From Prevotella sp. (GTDB lineage: Bacteria; Bacteroidota; Bacteroidia; Bacteroidales; Bacteroidaceae), in assembly GCA_017557405.1 (NCBI GenBank), contig JAFYYV010000040.1:39290-103289 (forward strand): a stretch of DNA of 64,000 bases, read 5' to 3'. The notes below the pieces were generated by a model. That model was not told the DNA's origin and made no database searches. It worked only from the letters and a program-made list of their open reading frames with translations. This document shows positions 42,731 through 53,700 of this stretch, piece by piece. The translations under genes and the position numbers were made by a program. Within the stretch, counting starts at the first letter, position 1. Each line of letters opens with the position of its first letter.

Positions 42731-43896
42731 TTCAGCATATTTACAAATTCATCAAACAGGAATTCGGTGTCCACAGGTCCTGAACAGGCCTCGGGATGGA
42801 ACTGGGCCGACATCCAAGGCTTTGACTTATGGCGTATTCCCTCATTGGAGCCGTCGTTCATATTTACAAAGAGTGCTTCCCAGTCGGAAGGCAATGTTTG
42901 TGCATCTACTGCATAGCCATGATTCTGTGAGGTGATGAAACATTGTGTTGTACCTACCCGTTGAACGGGTTGGTTATGACTACGATGTCCATATTTCAGT
43001 TTGTAGGTCTTGGCGCCTGCTGCCTTCGCCAACAACTGGTTGCCTAGACAGATGCCCATGCAGGGCTTCACCTCTTCACGATGCAGGAATTCACGGATAT
43101 GTGCCACAGTCGCCTCACATCGCTCTGGGTCGCCAGGACCATTTGCCAGGAACAGACCATCGAAGTCGAGGGTGTTGAAGTCATAATCCCAAGGAACGCG
43201 TACCACCTCGATGCCGCGACGCAACAAGCAACGGATGATGTTTGCCTTCACGCCACAATCCACGAGAACCACTTTTTTCATTGAACATTGAACATTTCTT
43301 TCCCCGCTTTGCGACAGAGACCGTTGGTTGAACATTGAAGATTGAGCATTGACCATTGAAGATTCTGGTTTGTAAGTAATGACTTCCTTACAGCTCACTT
43401 TCTCCACCCAGTTCACGCTGCCGTAGTCCTCTGTGTTCTCAGTCTTCTCCGTGTTCTCTGTGGCTCCTTCGAGGAGGAGCGTACCACTCATCACACCGCT
43501 CTCTCTCAGTACCTTTGTCAGTCGGCGAGTGTCTATTCCGGTCAGTGCGGGGATTTTCTCGTGTTTCAGCCACGAAGCCAACGACTCTTGTGCATTCCAA
43601 TGGGAATACTTCTCGCTGTAGTCGGCCACAATCAGTGCTTTGACGTGTATGCGCCCACTTTCCATCAGCGTGGGCAAGCCGTTTGCTTCCATTCCCACCG
43701 TTGGAACGCCATAGTTGCCGATGAGCGGATAGGTCATCACGAGCATCTGTCCTGCATAACTCGGGTCGGTCAGACTCTCAGGATAGCCCGTCATAGCCGT
43801 GTTGAAAACCACTTCGCCTGTGGTCTCCTTTTCATAGCCGAATGACCAGCCGCAAAATTCGCTTCCATCGCTTAGTATCAGTTTTGCTTCTCTCAT
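42727..43896 (-). CDS. carA: Carbamoyl-phosphate synthase small subunit
   Basis: A 389-residue glutamine amidotransferase. The N-terminal CarA domain has [20 protein letters not shown] and [15 protein letters not shown]. The class I GATase has nucleophile Cys in [12 protein letters not shown], and His/Glu in QFHPEACSG. Two inserted low-complexity segments are translated repeats: [10 protein letters not shown] (about 145-156) and [13 protein letters not shown]...NVQCSM (about 177-206), lying in the interdomain linker, which explains the tolerance. It supplies ammonia to CarB. Confidence 0.95.
   Translation of the reverse strand: MREAKLILSDGSEFCGWSFGYEKETTGEVVFNTAMTGYPESLTDPSYAGQMLVMTYPLIGNYGVPTVGMEANGLPTLMESGRIHVKALIVADYSEKYSHWNAQESLASWLKHEKIPALTGIDTRRLTKVLRESGVMSGTLLLEGATENTEKTENTEDYGSVNWVEKVSCKEVITYKPESSMVNAQSSMFNQRSLSQSGERNVQCSMKKVVLVDCGVKANIIRCLLRRGIEVVRVPWDYDFNTLDFDGLFLANGPGDPERCEATVAHIREFLHREEVKPCMGICLGNQLLAKAAGAKTYKLKYGHRSHNQPVQRVGTTQCFITSQNHGYAVDAQTLPSDWEALFVNMNDGSNEGIRHKSKPWMSAQFHPEACSGPVDTEFLFDEFVNMLK
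43279..43463 (-). repeat. Microrepeats inside carA
   Basis: 43279-43366 contains several TTGAACATTGAA units; 43428-43463 is a CTCTGTGTTCTC repeat. Both have lengths that keep the carA frame. Confidence 0.8.
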
Positions 43897-43923
43897 TTCT
43901 ATTCTTTATGCTAACATTTTTTT

Positions 43924-45669
43924 CTATAGTTGCATTCTCAATGTTTCCTCTACGTAATTGACAAACGCCTGGTTGACAAGTCGGACACCGCCAGGGGTGG
44001 GGTAGTGCCCTGTGAAATACCAGTCGCCTGGATGATGGGGACAAGCCGCATGCAAACCCTCGATGCTCTGGAATACCAGTTCGACAGGGCTCTTCATTCC
44101 CGTAGGGCGAAGCATCTCTACAATCTTGTTATTAATTTCCTCTACGGTGAATGGCGCATAGATGGCTCGCACGTAGTTCTCGGAGCTCTCCTTCTGATTC
44201 TTGCATTTCCGATAGGTATCTACAATCAGTTGTTGCATGTTGCGTTCCTTGATCAGTTCGATGGCTGCACGGAAAGCACAAAGCTCCTCAAGTCGTGACA
44301 TATCTATACCATAGTAGTCGGGGTAACGTATCTGGGGTGAACTCGAAACCATCACAATCTTCTTAGGATGAAGACGATCGAGAATTTTGAAGATACTTTC
44401 ACGTAGAGTTGTTCCTCGTACTATACTGTCGTCAATGATGACGAGATTGTCCTCATAGGGTCGCAGACTTCCATAGCTGATGTCGTAGACATGGGCGGCA
44501 AGATCGTTGCGCTCGGAGTTGTCGGCGATGAATGTACGGAGTTTGATGTCTTTCCACACGACCTTCTCTATTCTTACCTCTCCATGTTGTTTCCGGAAAC
44601 CATCGGTCATACCGTAGAAGGCCACCTCGGCGGTGTTGGGAATATAAGAGAAAACCGTGTTTTCCACATCGCCATCAATGGCTTTCAAGATGGGTTGTGT
44701 CAGTTGTTCGCCCAACCGTTTGCGCTCCTGATAAATGTCGCGATCAGAACCTCGGCTGAAGTAGATGCGTTCGAACGAACATGCGCTTAGCTCTTGTGCT
44801 TGCATGATCTGCTCCAGATGACTCTCACCGTTCTTACGCACGATGAGTGCTTGTCCAGGTTGCAGTTCGTGGATATCCTCGGCTGCAAGGTCGAAGGTTG
44901 TCTGCAATACGGGTCGTTCGCTGGTCAAGGCAACTATCTCATCATCACGATAGTAGAACGCAGGGCGAATACCCCAGGGGTCGCGTACAGCGAACATCTC
45001 ACCACTTCCTGTCAGACCGCACATGACGTATCCACCATCGTAGTGAATCATCGTCTTCCGTAGAACGTTGGCCATGCAGACATTGTCGTCAATATAGTGT
45101 GTAATGTCAAGCCCCTCGAATCCTTTTCCCTTTGCTTCCTCAAAGAGACGTTCCACTTCACGATCCAAACGGTGGCCCATCAGTTCGAGGGTGATATAGG
45201 AATCACCGTAGATGCGGGGAGACTGACCTTGTTCGGTCAGAAATTGAAAAACCTCGTCGATGTTGGTCATGTTGAAATTGCCACACAGACAGAGGTTTTT
45301 GGCGCGCCAGTTGTTTCTACGGAGGAAAGGGTGAACATATATCAAGCCACTCTTTCCGGTTGTTGAGTAGCGTAGATGCCCCATGAGCAACTCACCAGCC
45401 ATTTGTGGTGTTACACGAGAGAACACCTCGGTGATAGCATCTTTCCCCTCCGCCTTCTCACGGAACATGTACTCGTGACCTGGTTCGTTCTTCAGACTGA
45501 CAGAAGCGATACCAGCACCTTCCTGCCCTCGGTTGTGCTGCTTCTCCATCATCAGATAGAGTTTGTTGAAGCCGTAGGCCCACGTGCCGTATTTGTTTTC
45601 GTAATAGTCGAGCGGTTTCAACAAGCGAATCATCGCCACACCACATTCATGTTTCAACTGTTCCACCAT
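43924..45669 (-). CDS. purF: Amidophosphoribosyltransferase (PurF family)
   Basis: A 581-residue protein, longer than E. coli PurF (505). An N-terminal propeptide (MVEQLKHE) precedes the nucleophile Cys9 in CGVAMIR. The Ntn glutaminase shows KQHNRGQEGAGIAS, HLRYSTTG and GNFNMTN; the phosphoribosyltransferase has the PRPP loop DNLVIIDDSIVRGTTL (about 423-438). It transfers glutamine ammonia to PRPP, the first step of purine synthesis. The extra length is mainly at the C-terminus, where CPHHPGDWYFTGHYPTPGG is typical of the Bacteroidota form. Possibly a paralogue of a standard PurF elsewhere. Confidence 0.88.
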   Translation of the reverse strand: MVEQLKHECGVAMIRLLKPLDYYENKYGTWAYGFNKLYLMMEKQHNRGQEGAGIASVSLKNEPGHEYMFREKAEGKDAITEVFSRVTPQMAGELLMGHLRYSTTGKSGLIYVHPFLRRNNWRAKNLCLCGNFNMTNIDEVFQFLTEQGQSPRIYGDSYITLELMGHRLDREVERLFEEAKGKGFEGLDITHYIDDNVCMANVLRKTMIHYDGGYVMCGLTGSGEMFAVRDPWGIRPAFYYRDDEIVALTSERPVLQTTFDLAAEDIHELQPGQALIVRKNGESHLEQIMQAQELSACSFERIYFSRGSDRDIYQERKRLGEQLTQPILKAIDGDVENTVFSYIPNTAEVAFYGMTDGFRKQHGEVRIEKVVWKDIKLRTFIADNSERNDLAAHVYDISYGSLRPYEDNLVIIDDSIVRGTTLRESIFKILDRLHPKKIVMVSSSPQIRYPDYYGIDMSRLEELCAFRAAIELIKERNMQQLIVDTYRKCKNQKESSENYVRAIYAPFTVEEINNKIVEMLRPTGMKSPVELVFQSIEGLHAACPHHPGDWYFTGHYPTPGGVRLVNQAFVNYVEETLRMQL

Positions 45670-45690
45670 CTTAATTTACAATTTGCCGAT

Positions 45691-47292
45691 TTACAATTTG
45701 GTACATTCCTTGATGAAACTCATGAACAAGGGGTGGGGGTGGAGCACGGAAGACGAGTACTCGGGATGGAACTGCGTACCAATGTACCAACGTTTCTCGG
45801 GTATCTCAACAATCTCCACGAGGTTGGCTGCAGGGTTGATGCCCACGCATTTCATACCTTTCTGTTCGTATTCCTCTTTATAGGCATTGTTGAACTCGTA
45901 GCGATGGCGATGGCGCTCACTAATCAGTGTCTCCTCACCATAAGCCTTGTAAGCACGACTACCTTTCAAAAGTTCACAGTCATAGGCTCCCAAACGCATG
46001 GTACCACCCATCTGGGTGATGCTCTTTTGCTCTTCCATCATGTCAATGACATTGTGTGGGGTATGCTCATCCATCTCACAACTGTTCGCATCCTTGTAAC
46101 CAAGTACATTCCGTGCAAACTCAATGACCATCATCTGCATACCCAGACAGATGCCAAACGTGGGAATATCGTTTTCGCGCGTATATTCGGCAGCGATGAT
46201 CTTACCTTCGATGCCACGTGAACCAAAGCCTGGACAGATGACTACACCTTGCAAACCAGCGAGTTTCTCAGCGATGTTCTTGCGGGTGATATCCTCGCTA
46301 TTCACGAAGTGCAGCTTTGCCTTCACATCATTGTAGATGCCAGCTAAGTTCAGACTCTCGCGTATGCTCTTGTATGCATCTTGCAGGTCATATTTCCCGA
46401 TGAGTCCGATGTGTATCTCGCGCGTCGCATTGCGTTGTTTATCAAGGAATTCATGCCAAGGTTTCATGGCTGGCGTCTCACCCACGGGAATGCCAATCTT
46501 ACGCATAATGGCGGCGTCAAGACCTTGACGCTGCATACTCACTGGCACCTCGTAGATGCTTGGCATATCCTCGCTTTGCACCACGCATTCGAGGTCAACA
46601 TTACAGAACGAAGCCACCTTCATGCGTAGGCTGTCATCAAGATGACGCTCCGTGCGTAGCACAAGGATGTCGGGTTGGATTCCCATCGATTGGAGTTCCT
46701 TCACGCTGTGCTGCGTGGGTTTTGTCTTCAATTCATCGGCAGCTTTCAAGTAGGGAACGTAAGTCAGGTGCACGCATACAGCATTGCGACCCAACTGCCA
46801 ACGCAACTGACGGATGGCCTCCATGAACGGCGTGCTTTCAATGTCGCCGATGGTTCCTCCCACTTCGGTGATGACAAAATCGAGGGTTTCGTTTTTCTCA
46901 TCTTCCCTCAACATCCTTCTTTTTATCTCGTCCGTGATATGTGGCACCACCTGAATTGTCTTGCCCAGATAGTCTCCGTGGCGTTCGCGGTCAATTACAG
47001 TCTTGTAAATCCGCCCGGTGGTAACCGAGTTGTTGCGCGTGGTGTGTATGCCGGTAAAACGCTCGTAGTGACCTAAGTCCAAATCGGTCTCCATACCATC
47101 CACTGTCACGTAACATTCACCGTGCTCGTAAGGATTCAGCGTACCTGGGTCGATGTTGATATATGGGTCGAACTTCTGGATGGTGACCTTGTAGCCACGT
47201 GCCTGCAGTAGCTTACCGATGCTGGCTGAGATGATTCCCTTTCCCAAAGAAGAGACCACGCCACCTGTTACGAAGATGTATTTTGTTTCCAT
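45691..47292 (-). CDS. pyrG: CTP synthase
   Basis: A 533-residue enzyme of normal length. Synthase domain: FVTGGVVSSLGKGIISAS (nucleotide loop), KFDPYINIDPGTLNPYEHGE, and EVGGTIGDIESTPFMEAIRQ. GATase: nucleophile Cys in PTFGICLGMQMM, then GTQFHPEYSS (His-Glu). It aminates UTP with glutamine nitrogen. 21 nt before purF and 13 nt after dapL, in the nitrogen operon. Confidence 0.97.
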   Translation of the reverse strand: METKYIFVTGGVVSSLGKGIISASIGKLLQARGYKVTIQKFDPYINIDPGTLNPYEHGECYVTVDGMETDLDLGHYERFTGIHTTRNNSVTTGRIYKTVIDRERHGDYLGKTIQVVPHITDEIKRRMLREDEKNETLDFVITEVGGTIGDIESTPFMEAIRQLRWQLGRNAVCVHLTYVPYLKAADELKTKPTQHSVKELQSMGIQPDILVLRTERHLDDSLRMKVASFCNVDLECVVQSEDMPSIYEVPVSMQRQGLDAAIMRKIGIPVGETPAMKPWHEFLDKQRNATREIHIGLIGKYDLQDAYKSIRESLNLAGIYNDVKAKLHFVNSEDITRKNIAEKLAGLQGVVICPGFGSRGIEGKIIAAEYTRENDIPTFGICLGMQMMVIEFARNVLGYKDANSCEMDEHTPHNVIDMMEEQKSITQMGGTMRLGAYDCELLKGSRAYKAYGEETLISERHRHRYEFNNAYKEEYEQKGMKCVGINPAANLVEIVEIPEKRWYIGTQFHPEYSSSVLHPHPLFMSFIKECTKL

Positions 47293-47305
47293 ATGATGTT
47301 GTTTA

Positions 47306-48541
47306 TCAGCCTTTGCTCCATGCAGCGATGCGGTTCAGAGCCTCTGCGGTGCTCTCTTGAGTGCCAAATGCGGTAAAGCGTACATATCCTTCACCACTAG
47401 GACCGAAACCTACGCCAGGGGTGCAGACTACGTTGGCACCATAGAGAAGGGCCTCGAAGAATTGCCACGACCCCATGCCATTCGGTGTGCGCATCCAAAT
47501 ATAGGGAGCATTCTCACCACCATAGCATTCGTATCCGAGACTTCGGAGTGTCTCCAACATCTTGTGCGCATTATGCATGTAGTAGTCGATGGTGGCTTTC
47601 ACCTGCGCCTTTCCTTCGGGTGTATAGATGGCCTCGGCAGCACGTTGCGAGATGTAGCTGCAACCATTGAACTTCGTGCATTGACGGCGCAACCACAGTT
47701 GGTTCAACGGGATGCGCTCACCCTCGAAAGTGGCAACGCTGACATCTTTCGGTACGATGGTATATCCACAACGAACACCTGTAAAACCAGCGGTCTTCGA
47801 GAAGCTACGGAACTCCACGGCGCACTTGCGGGCACCACGAATCTCATAAATGCTATGGGGGATCTCTGGATCTTGGATATAAGCCTGATAAGCAGCATCG
47901 AAGAGGATGAGGGCATCGTTCTTCAATGCATAGTTCACCCACTTGCGCAACTCTTGTTTGGTTATGACTATTCCTGTGGGGTTGTTGGGATAGCAGAGGT
48001 AGATGACATCAACAGGACGACCTTTTGGAACCTCAGGTATAAAACCGTTCTCTGCAGTGATGGGCATGTAACGCACATTCGTCCAACGCCCATCTCGGAA
48101 GGTACCACAACGGCCAATCATCACGTTTGAGTCAATATAGACAGGATAGATGGGATCGGTGACGCCGATGAAGTTATCCCAATGTAGCAACTCCTGAAAA
48201 TTTCCCGTATCCGACTTGGCACCATCGTTAATAAAAACCTCATCTATATCGAGGTGAATGCCACGTGGCAGGAAGTCGTTCTTCAATATCGCTTCGCGCA
48301 AAAAATCATAGCCTTGTTCAGGACCATAGCCGCGGAAGCTCTCTGCAGAAGCCATCTCGTTGGCAGCCTTGTGCATGGCCTCTACAACAGCGGGCGCCAA
48401 TGGCTGCGAAACATCACCGATTCCGAGACTGATGACATCGGCCTTAGGATGCGTCACCTTGAAGGCATTCACCTTCTTGGCAATGTCGGCGAACAGGTAA
48501 TTGTTCTGCAGGTTGAGGAAATGAATGTTTACTAATGCCAT
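47306..48541 (-). CDS. dapL: LL-diaminopimelate aminotransferase
   Basis: A 411-residue class I/II PLP aminotransferase. FINDGAKSDTGNFQ, the CYPNNPTGIVITKQEL segment (substrate-binding Asn), FDAAYQAYI (cofactor Asp-x-x-Tyr) and SFSKTAGFTGVRCGY with the Schiff-base Lys identify DapL. It makes LL-DAP directly from tetrahydrodipicolinate and glutamate, bypassing succinylated intermediates. Three bases separate it from dapF, the next enzyme. Its place in the operon fits glutamate being its amino donor. Confidence 0.95.
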   Translation of the reverse strand: MALVNIHFLNLQNNYLFADIAKKVNAFKVTHPKADVISLGIGDVSQPLAPAVVEAMHKAANEMASAESFRGYGPEQGYDFLREAILKNDFLPRGIHLDIDEVFINDGAKSDTGNFQELLHWDNFIGVTDPIYPVYIDSNVMIGRCGTFRDGRWTNVRYMPITAENGFIPEVPKGRPVDVIYLCYPNNPTGIVITKQELRKWVNYALKNDALILFDAAYQAYIQDPEIPHSIYEIRGARKCAVEFRSFSKTAGFTGVRCGYTIVPKDVSVATFEGERIPLNQLWLRRQCTKFNGCSYISQRAAEAIYTPEGKAQVKATIDYYMHNAHKMLETLRSLGYECYGGENAPYIWMRTPNGMGSWQFFEALLYGANVVCTPGVGFGPSGEGYVRFTAFGTQESTAEALNRIAAWSKG

Positions 48542-48544
48542 ATT

Positions 48545-49366
48545 CTATGTTGTTTGAAGTTTGTTCAGTTCTATTTCTCCCTCGAATACAAATTCGGCGG
48601 GCCCCGTCATATAGACGTGATTGTCGGATTCGCGCCATTCGATGTCGAGTGTACCGCCATCCATGATGATTTGCGATTTACGTCCTGCTTTGCCAGTGAG
48701 CGCAGCGGCCACAGCGGTAGCACAGGCACCCGTTCCACAAGCTTGGGTGATGCCACTGCCACGCTCCCATACTCTCGTTCTGATACTGCCTTCTTCCGTT
48801 ATGTGGGCAAACTCGATGTTGCAGCGCTGTGGGAAAGCAGGATGGTACTCCAATTCGCGGCCAGTATCGCCTACCTGATTGATATCCTCGGTAAAGATGA
48901 CATAGTGAGGATTACCCATCGAAACGAAAGTTCCATTAATGAGACCTTGTGTGGGAGTGAACAGATGGGCATCCTCCAACATGGGAGTTCCCATATTGAC
49001 AGTGACACGCTCTACCTTACCACCTTTCACATGGAGTTCCAATATCTTCACTCCAGATAATGTAAGCAGGCGAATTTGTGTTTGTGTTGTCAGACCATTT
49101 TCGAACAGATACTTACCGATACAACGACTGGCATTGCCGCACATCATAGCCTCGCTACCGTCTGCATTGAAGATGCGCATGGAGAAGTCGGCTTCGGGGA
49201 CAGGGCTGCGGTCAATGAGCACAAGTCCATCGGAACCGATGCCTTTGTGGCGGTCGCTCCAAGCGATAGCAGCAGCAATTGGGTCAACAATGGGATACTC
49301 CATTATGTTGACATAGATGTAGTCGTTGCCACAGCCGTGCATCTTGGTGAAGTGTATCTTGCTCAT
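48545..49366 (-). CDS. dapF: Diaminopimelate epimerase
   Basis: A 273-residue PLP-independent epimerase. The two catalytic Cys lie in MMCGNASRC (about 74-82) and ACGTGACATA (about 217-226), on the two mirrored halves; the opening [11 protein letters not shown] is conserved. It turns LL-DAP into meso-DAP for peptidoglycan and lysine. It overlaps gltD by four bases. Confidence 0.97.
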   Translation of the reverse strand: MSKIHFTKMHGCGNDYIYVNIMEYPIVDPIAAAIAWSDRHKGIGSDGLVLIDRSPVPEADFSMRIFNADGSEAMMCGNASRCIGKYLFENGLTTQTQIRLLTLSGVKILELHVKGGKVERVTVNMGTPMLEDAHLFTPTQGLINGTFVSMGNPHYVIFTEDINQVGDTGRELEYHPAFPQRCNIEFAHITEEGSIRTRVWERGSGITQACGTGACATAVAAALTGKAGRKSQIIMDGGTLDIEWRESDNHVYMTGPAEFVFEGEIELNKLQTT

Positions 49367-50718
49367 TTTTTAAGATATTCGTTGACTTTCTTTGCCGTTT
49401 GTTTGCCACTTGCCATTGCACGGACAACAAGTGAGGCACCATTGGCTGCATCACCGCAAACGAAAACGTTCTCAGGATATTGTGGATGCTCTGGCTTGAG
49501 GAAACCCATGGCAAGCAGAACGAGCTCGGCCTTGATGATTTCTGGTTTTCCTTTCTCTACCATGATAGGACGACCACCTTCTGGATTAGGCTTCCAGTCA
49601 ATCTCTTGTACCTTGACACCAGTCAACTTGCCATCTTTGCCTAGGAACTCGAGGGTGTTGATGTTCCAGCGGCGGGTGCAACCTTCCTCGTGACTCGAAG
49701 TTGTCTTAAGGGTGCGCGGCCAGTTGGGCCAAGGATTTTGTGGATCTTCAGGACCTTCCACAGGTTTGGGCATTATCTCTATCTGAGTAACGCTCTTGCA
49801 ACCTTGACGATGAGCCGTACCTATGCAGTCGGAACCTGTATCACCACCTCCAATCACCAGCACATCCTTACCCTTGGCTGTGATGCGTTCTTCCTTCGAG
49901 AATTCCATACCAGCGAGAACACGATTCTGCTGTGAGAGCAATTCAAGTGCAAAGTGAACACCCTTCAATTCGCGGCCAGGGGCCTTCAGATCACGGGCTG
50001 TGGGAGTGCCAGTTGAGATGACGACAGCATCGTAATCATTGAACATTGAACATTCACCATTGAACGTTATTTCCTGTCCATATTTAAACTCAATGCCCTC
50101 GGCTTCGAGTAGTTTGATACGACGATCAATGATGGCCTTGTTGAGTTTGAAGTTGGGGATACCATAGCGGAGCAGTCCACCTGCGGCTTCGTTTTTCTCA
50201 AATACGGTTACTATGTAGCCCATCTGGTTCAGATCGTTGGCAGCAGCCAATCCAGCAGGCCCCGCGCCAATCACAGCCACCTTCTTACCATTGCGCACAA
50301 TGTCGGTACGAGGTTGGATGTATCCCTCACGGAAAGCGGCTTCGATAATGGCAGCCTCGTCCTCGCGGTTTGTTGTCGGTTCGTGATTATACAAATTGAG
50401 CACACAAGCCTTCTCGCAAAGGGCAGGGCAAATGCGACCTGTAAATTCAGGGAAAGGATTGGTAGATGTCAGCAACTTAAATGCCAATTCCCAGTCACCT
50501 TTATACAGAGCGTCATTCCATTCCGGAGCTTTATTGCCCAACGGACAGGCCCAATGGCAGAATGGTACGCCACAGTCCATACAACGACTGGCCTGGAGTT
50601 TGCGCTCACGAGTGTTGAGCGTTTGTTCGACCTCACTAAAATCGTGGATTCTATCTTGTAATGGACGATAACCGGCTTCTTGGCGGTGTATCTCTAGAAA
50701 TGCTTTTGGATTTCCCAT
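49363..50718 (-). CDS. gltD: Glutamate synthase small subunit
   Basis: A 451-residue NADPH-dependent flavoprotein. N-terminal Fe-S ligand Cys are in [17 protein letters not shown] and CPALCEKAC; the FAD site is [17 protein letters not shown], and the NADPH site is [15 protein letters not shown]. Residues about 218-227 (FNGECSMFN) are a translated TTGAACATTGAACATT repeat inserted at the edge of a loop. It feeds electrons to GltB. It follows gltB by 36 nt, a gap that also holds microrepeat. Confidence 0.96.
   Translation of the reverse strand: MGNPKAFLEIHRQEAGYRPLQDRIHDFSEVEQTLNTRERKLQASRCMDCGVPFCHWACPLGNKAPEWNDALYKGDWELAFKLLTSTNPFPEFTGRICPALCEKACVLNLYNHEPTTNREDEAAIIEAAFREGYIQPRTDIVRNGKKVAVIGAGPAGLAAANDLNQMGYIVTVFEKNEAAGGLLRYGIPNFKLNKAIIDRRIKLLEAEGIEFKYGQEITFNGECSMFNDYDAVVISTGTPTARDLKAPGRELKGVHFALELLSQQNRVLAGMEFSKEERITAKGKDVLVIGGGDTGSDCIGTAHRQGCKSVTQIEIMPKPVEGPEDPQNPWPNWPRTLKTTSSHEEGCTRRWNINTLEFLGKDGKLTGVKVQEIDWKPNPEGGRPIMVEKGKPEIIKAELVLLAMGFLKPEHPQYPENVFVCGDAANGASLVVRAMASGKQTAKKVNEYLKK
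50038..50066 (-). repeat. Microrepeat inside gltD
   Basis: TTGAACATTGAACATT-type sequence in frame; further units lie at about 50730-50756 just before the gene. Confidence 0.75.
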
Positions 50719-50754
50719 TTTATCTATTGATCATTGAAGATTGAACATTGATAA

Positions 50755-53700
50755 TTAATAGTCGCGCTGCATATCTGCAATCTTTTGACGCAGTTTGTTC
50801 ATCTGCTCTTCCTGCAGCACGCGTTTGTATTCGATGGGTACTACTTGAACGAACTCCTCGCAGTAGTGGTTCCAATCGTCGAGCATACGTCCTGCCAATG
50901 CCGAACCAGTGTGTAGGTAATGCTGACGGATGAGTTCGAGCAGTTCCTTGCGTGATACGCTGTCCTCAACCAAATTGATTTCAACCATATCCATATTGCA
51001 GAAGTAGTCGAAGTTGTGTTTGCGATCCCAAACGTATGCTACCCCCCCACTCATACCAGCAGCGAAGTTACGGCCCGTCTCGCCAAGAACTACCACGCGC
51101 CCTCCAGTCATATATTCGCAGCAGTGGTCGCCTGCACCTTCAATCACAGCGATGGCACCAGAGTTACGCACGCCGAAGCGCTCACCAACCTTTCCATTGA
51201 TATATAATTCGCCTGAGGTGGCACCATACAATCCTGTGTTACCGGCAATGATGTTGTCTTCAGCATGGAAATCCTCGCCAGAGCGGGCTGGAGGCAGAAT
51301 AGAGATGCGTCCACCACTCAATCCTTTGCCGAAGTAGTCGTTGCACTCGCCCTCAAGCTTGAGGTTGACACCACGAACGGCAAATGCGCCAAACGACTGA
51401 CCAGCAGAACCTTTGAACTTGATGTTGATAGTGCTGTCTGGCAATCCTACTTCGCCATATTTCTTAGCAATGACACCAGAAAGCATAGTAGTTACAGCAC
51501 GATCGGTATTCTTGATAGTATAGTCGAGAGTCACTTCTTCACCCTCATTGATGGCCTTCTCTGCAGCCTTGATAATCTCCTCGTCCTTCACGCCACTAAC
51601 CTTTGTGAAAGCACTACGATCCCAGAACAGAGCCTTGTCAGTCTCAGGCTTGTGCAGCAAGCGAGCAAAATCGATGGTCTTCTGCTTATTAGTAGCATTT
51701 GTGGTATTAACTTCAATTAGTTCTGTACGTCCGATAATCTCTTTAAGACTGTGAACACCTATCTCACTCAGGTACTCGCGCACTTGCTCAGCCAAGAATG
51801 TGAAAAAGTTAACCACATATTCCGCACGACCTTGGAAGTGCTTACGCAATTCTGGGTTCTGTGTTGCCACACCCATCGGGCAGGTGTTGGTATTACATTT
51901 ACGCATCATCACGCAACCCAAAACAATCAGTGGAAGCGTTCCAAATGAGAACTCGTCGGCTCCTAGCATTGCCATGATGATAACATCTTTTGCGGTCTTC
52001 AACTGACCATCAGTCTGCAGACGTACTTGGTTGCGCAGACCATTGATGACAAGCGTTTGTTGGGTCTCAGCTAAACCGATCTCGGGCGAGATGCCTGCAA
52101 AACGCATTGAGCTGGCAGGGCTTGCACCTGTTCCACCCTCGGAACCACTGATTACAATGAGGTCGGCCTTGGCCTTTGCAACACCTGCAGCAATGGTTCC
52201 CACGCCACTTTCTGCAACAAGCTTCACACTGACGGCAGCTGTTGGGTTGATATTCTTCAGGTCGAAGATGAGCTGAGCCAAATCCTCAATACTATAGATG
52301 TCATGATGGGGTGGAGGAGAGATGAGTGAAATGCCAGGAATGGCATTACGTGTCTTGGCGATGATTTCGTTCACCTTGAAGCCAGGCAATTGTCCACCCT
52401 CACCAGGCTTGGCACCCTGTGCCACCTTGATTTGTATTTCTTCAGCATTCACCAGATATTCGGCAGTAACACCAAAACGTCCTGATGCAATCTGTTTTGT
52501 CTTCGAGGACAGTGATACACCATCCACCTCAGTATGATAGCGGGCGTTGTCCTCACCACCTTCACCCGTATTGCTTCGTGCACCTAGTTTGTTCATTGCA
52601 AGAGCTAAAGCCTCGTGAGCCTCAATACTCAGCGCACCGAAACTCATGGCACCTGTCACAAAGTGTTTGACAATCGACTCTACAGGCTCTACTTCTTCGA
52701 TAGGTGTAGGCTTGGCGGCTTTCTTCCAACCAAAGAAGTCGCGAATAAAGATGGGGCTTTCCTTCTCGTCAACTTGAGCTGCCCACTCTTTGAACTTCTT
52801 ATAGCTTCCCAGACGGGTAGCCAACTGCAGGTTAGCAATCGTTTCAGGATTCCAAGCATGCAGTATACCATCCTTACGCCAAGAGAACTGACCTTGGTTC
52901 TGTAACATCGTTTGCTGCTTGGCAGCCTCGTGCAGACGGATTGCATCGCGGGCAATCTCCTTCAAACCAACACCACCAATGGTGCTTACTTCTGTACCGA
53001 AATATCTTCTCAATATATCTTCACTGAGACCGATAGATTCAAAAATCTTTGCTCCACGATACGAGCGGATGGTCGAGATTCCCATCTTCGACATGATCTT
53101 TTTCAAGCCCTTATCTACAGCCTTGATGTAGTTCTTTTCGGCCGTAGCATACTCTTCTTGGATCTTGTGTTTCTTCACTAAATCATCAAGAATGGCGAAT
53201 GTCATGTAGGGACAGAGTGCGCTGGCACCATAGCCTAACAGTAATGCTGCATGCATCGTCTCGCGAATCTCACCGCTCTCAACAATCAGAGCAGTCTGCA
53301 CGCGCTTGCCTACGCTAATCAAGTAATGGTGAACTGCCGAAACAGCCAATAGTGATGGGATGGCTGCATGCTTTTCATCGATATCGCGATCGGTTAGGAT
53401 GATGTAGTTCACACCTTCATCCACGCTCACCTCAGCTTGATGGCAGAGGTCATCAAGGGCCTTACGCAGACCTTCCTCACCCTGTGCTATTTCGAACAAC
53501 ATGGCGAGTTTTTGTGTCTTGAATCCTTTATAGCGGATATTACATAATATATCGAGTTGCGTGTTGGTCAAAACGGGTTGTGGCAGGCGGACCATCTTAC
53601 AGTTCGATGCATCGGGTGTCAGGATGTTGGTTCCTACAGCGCCGATATATTCGGTAAGACTCATCACCAGTTCCTCGCGGATAGGGTCGATGGCAGGGTT

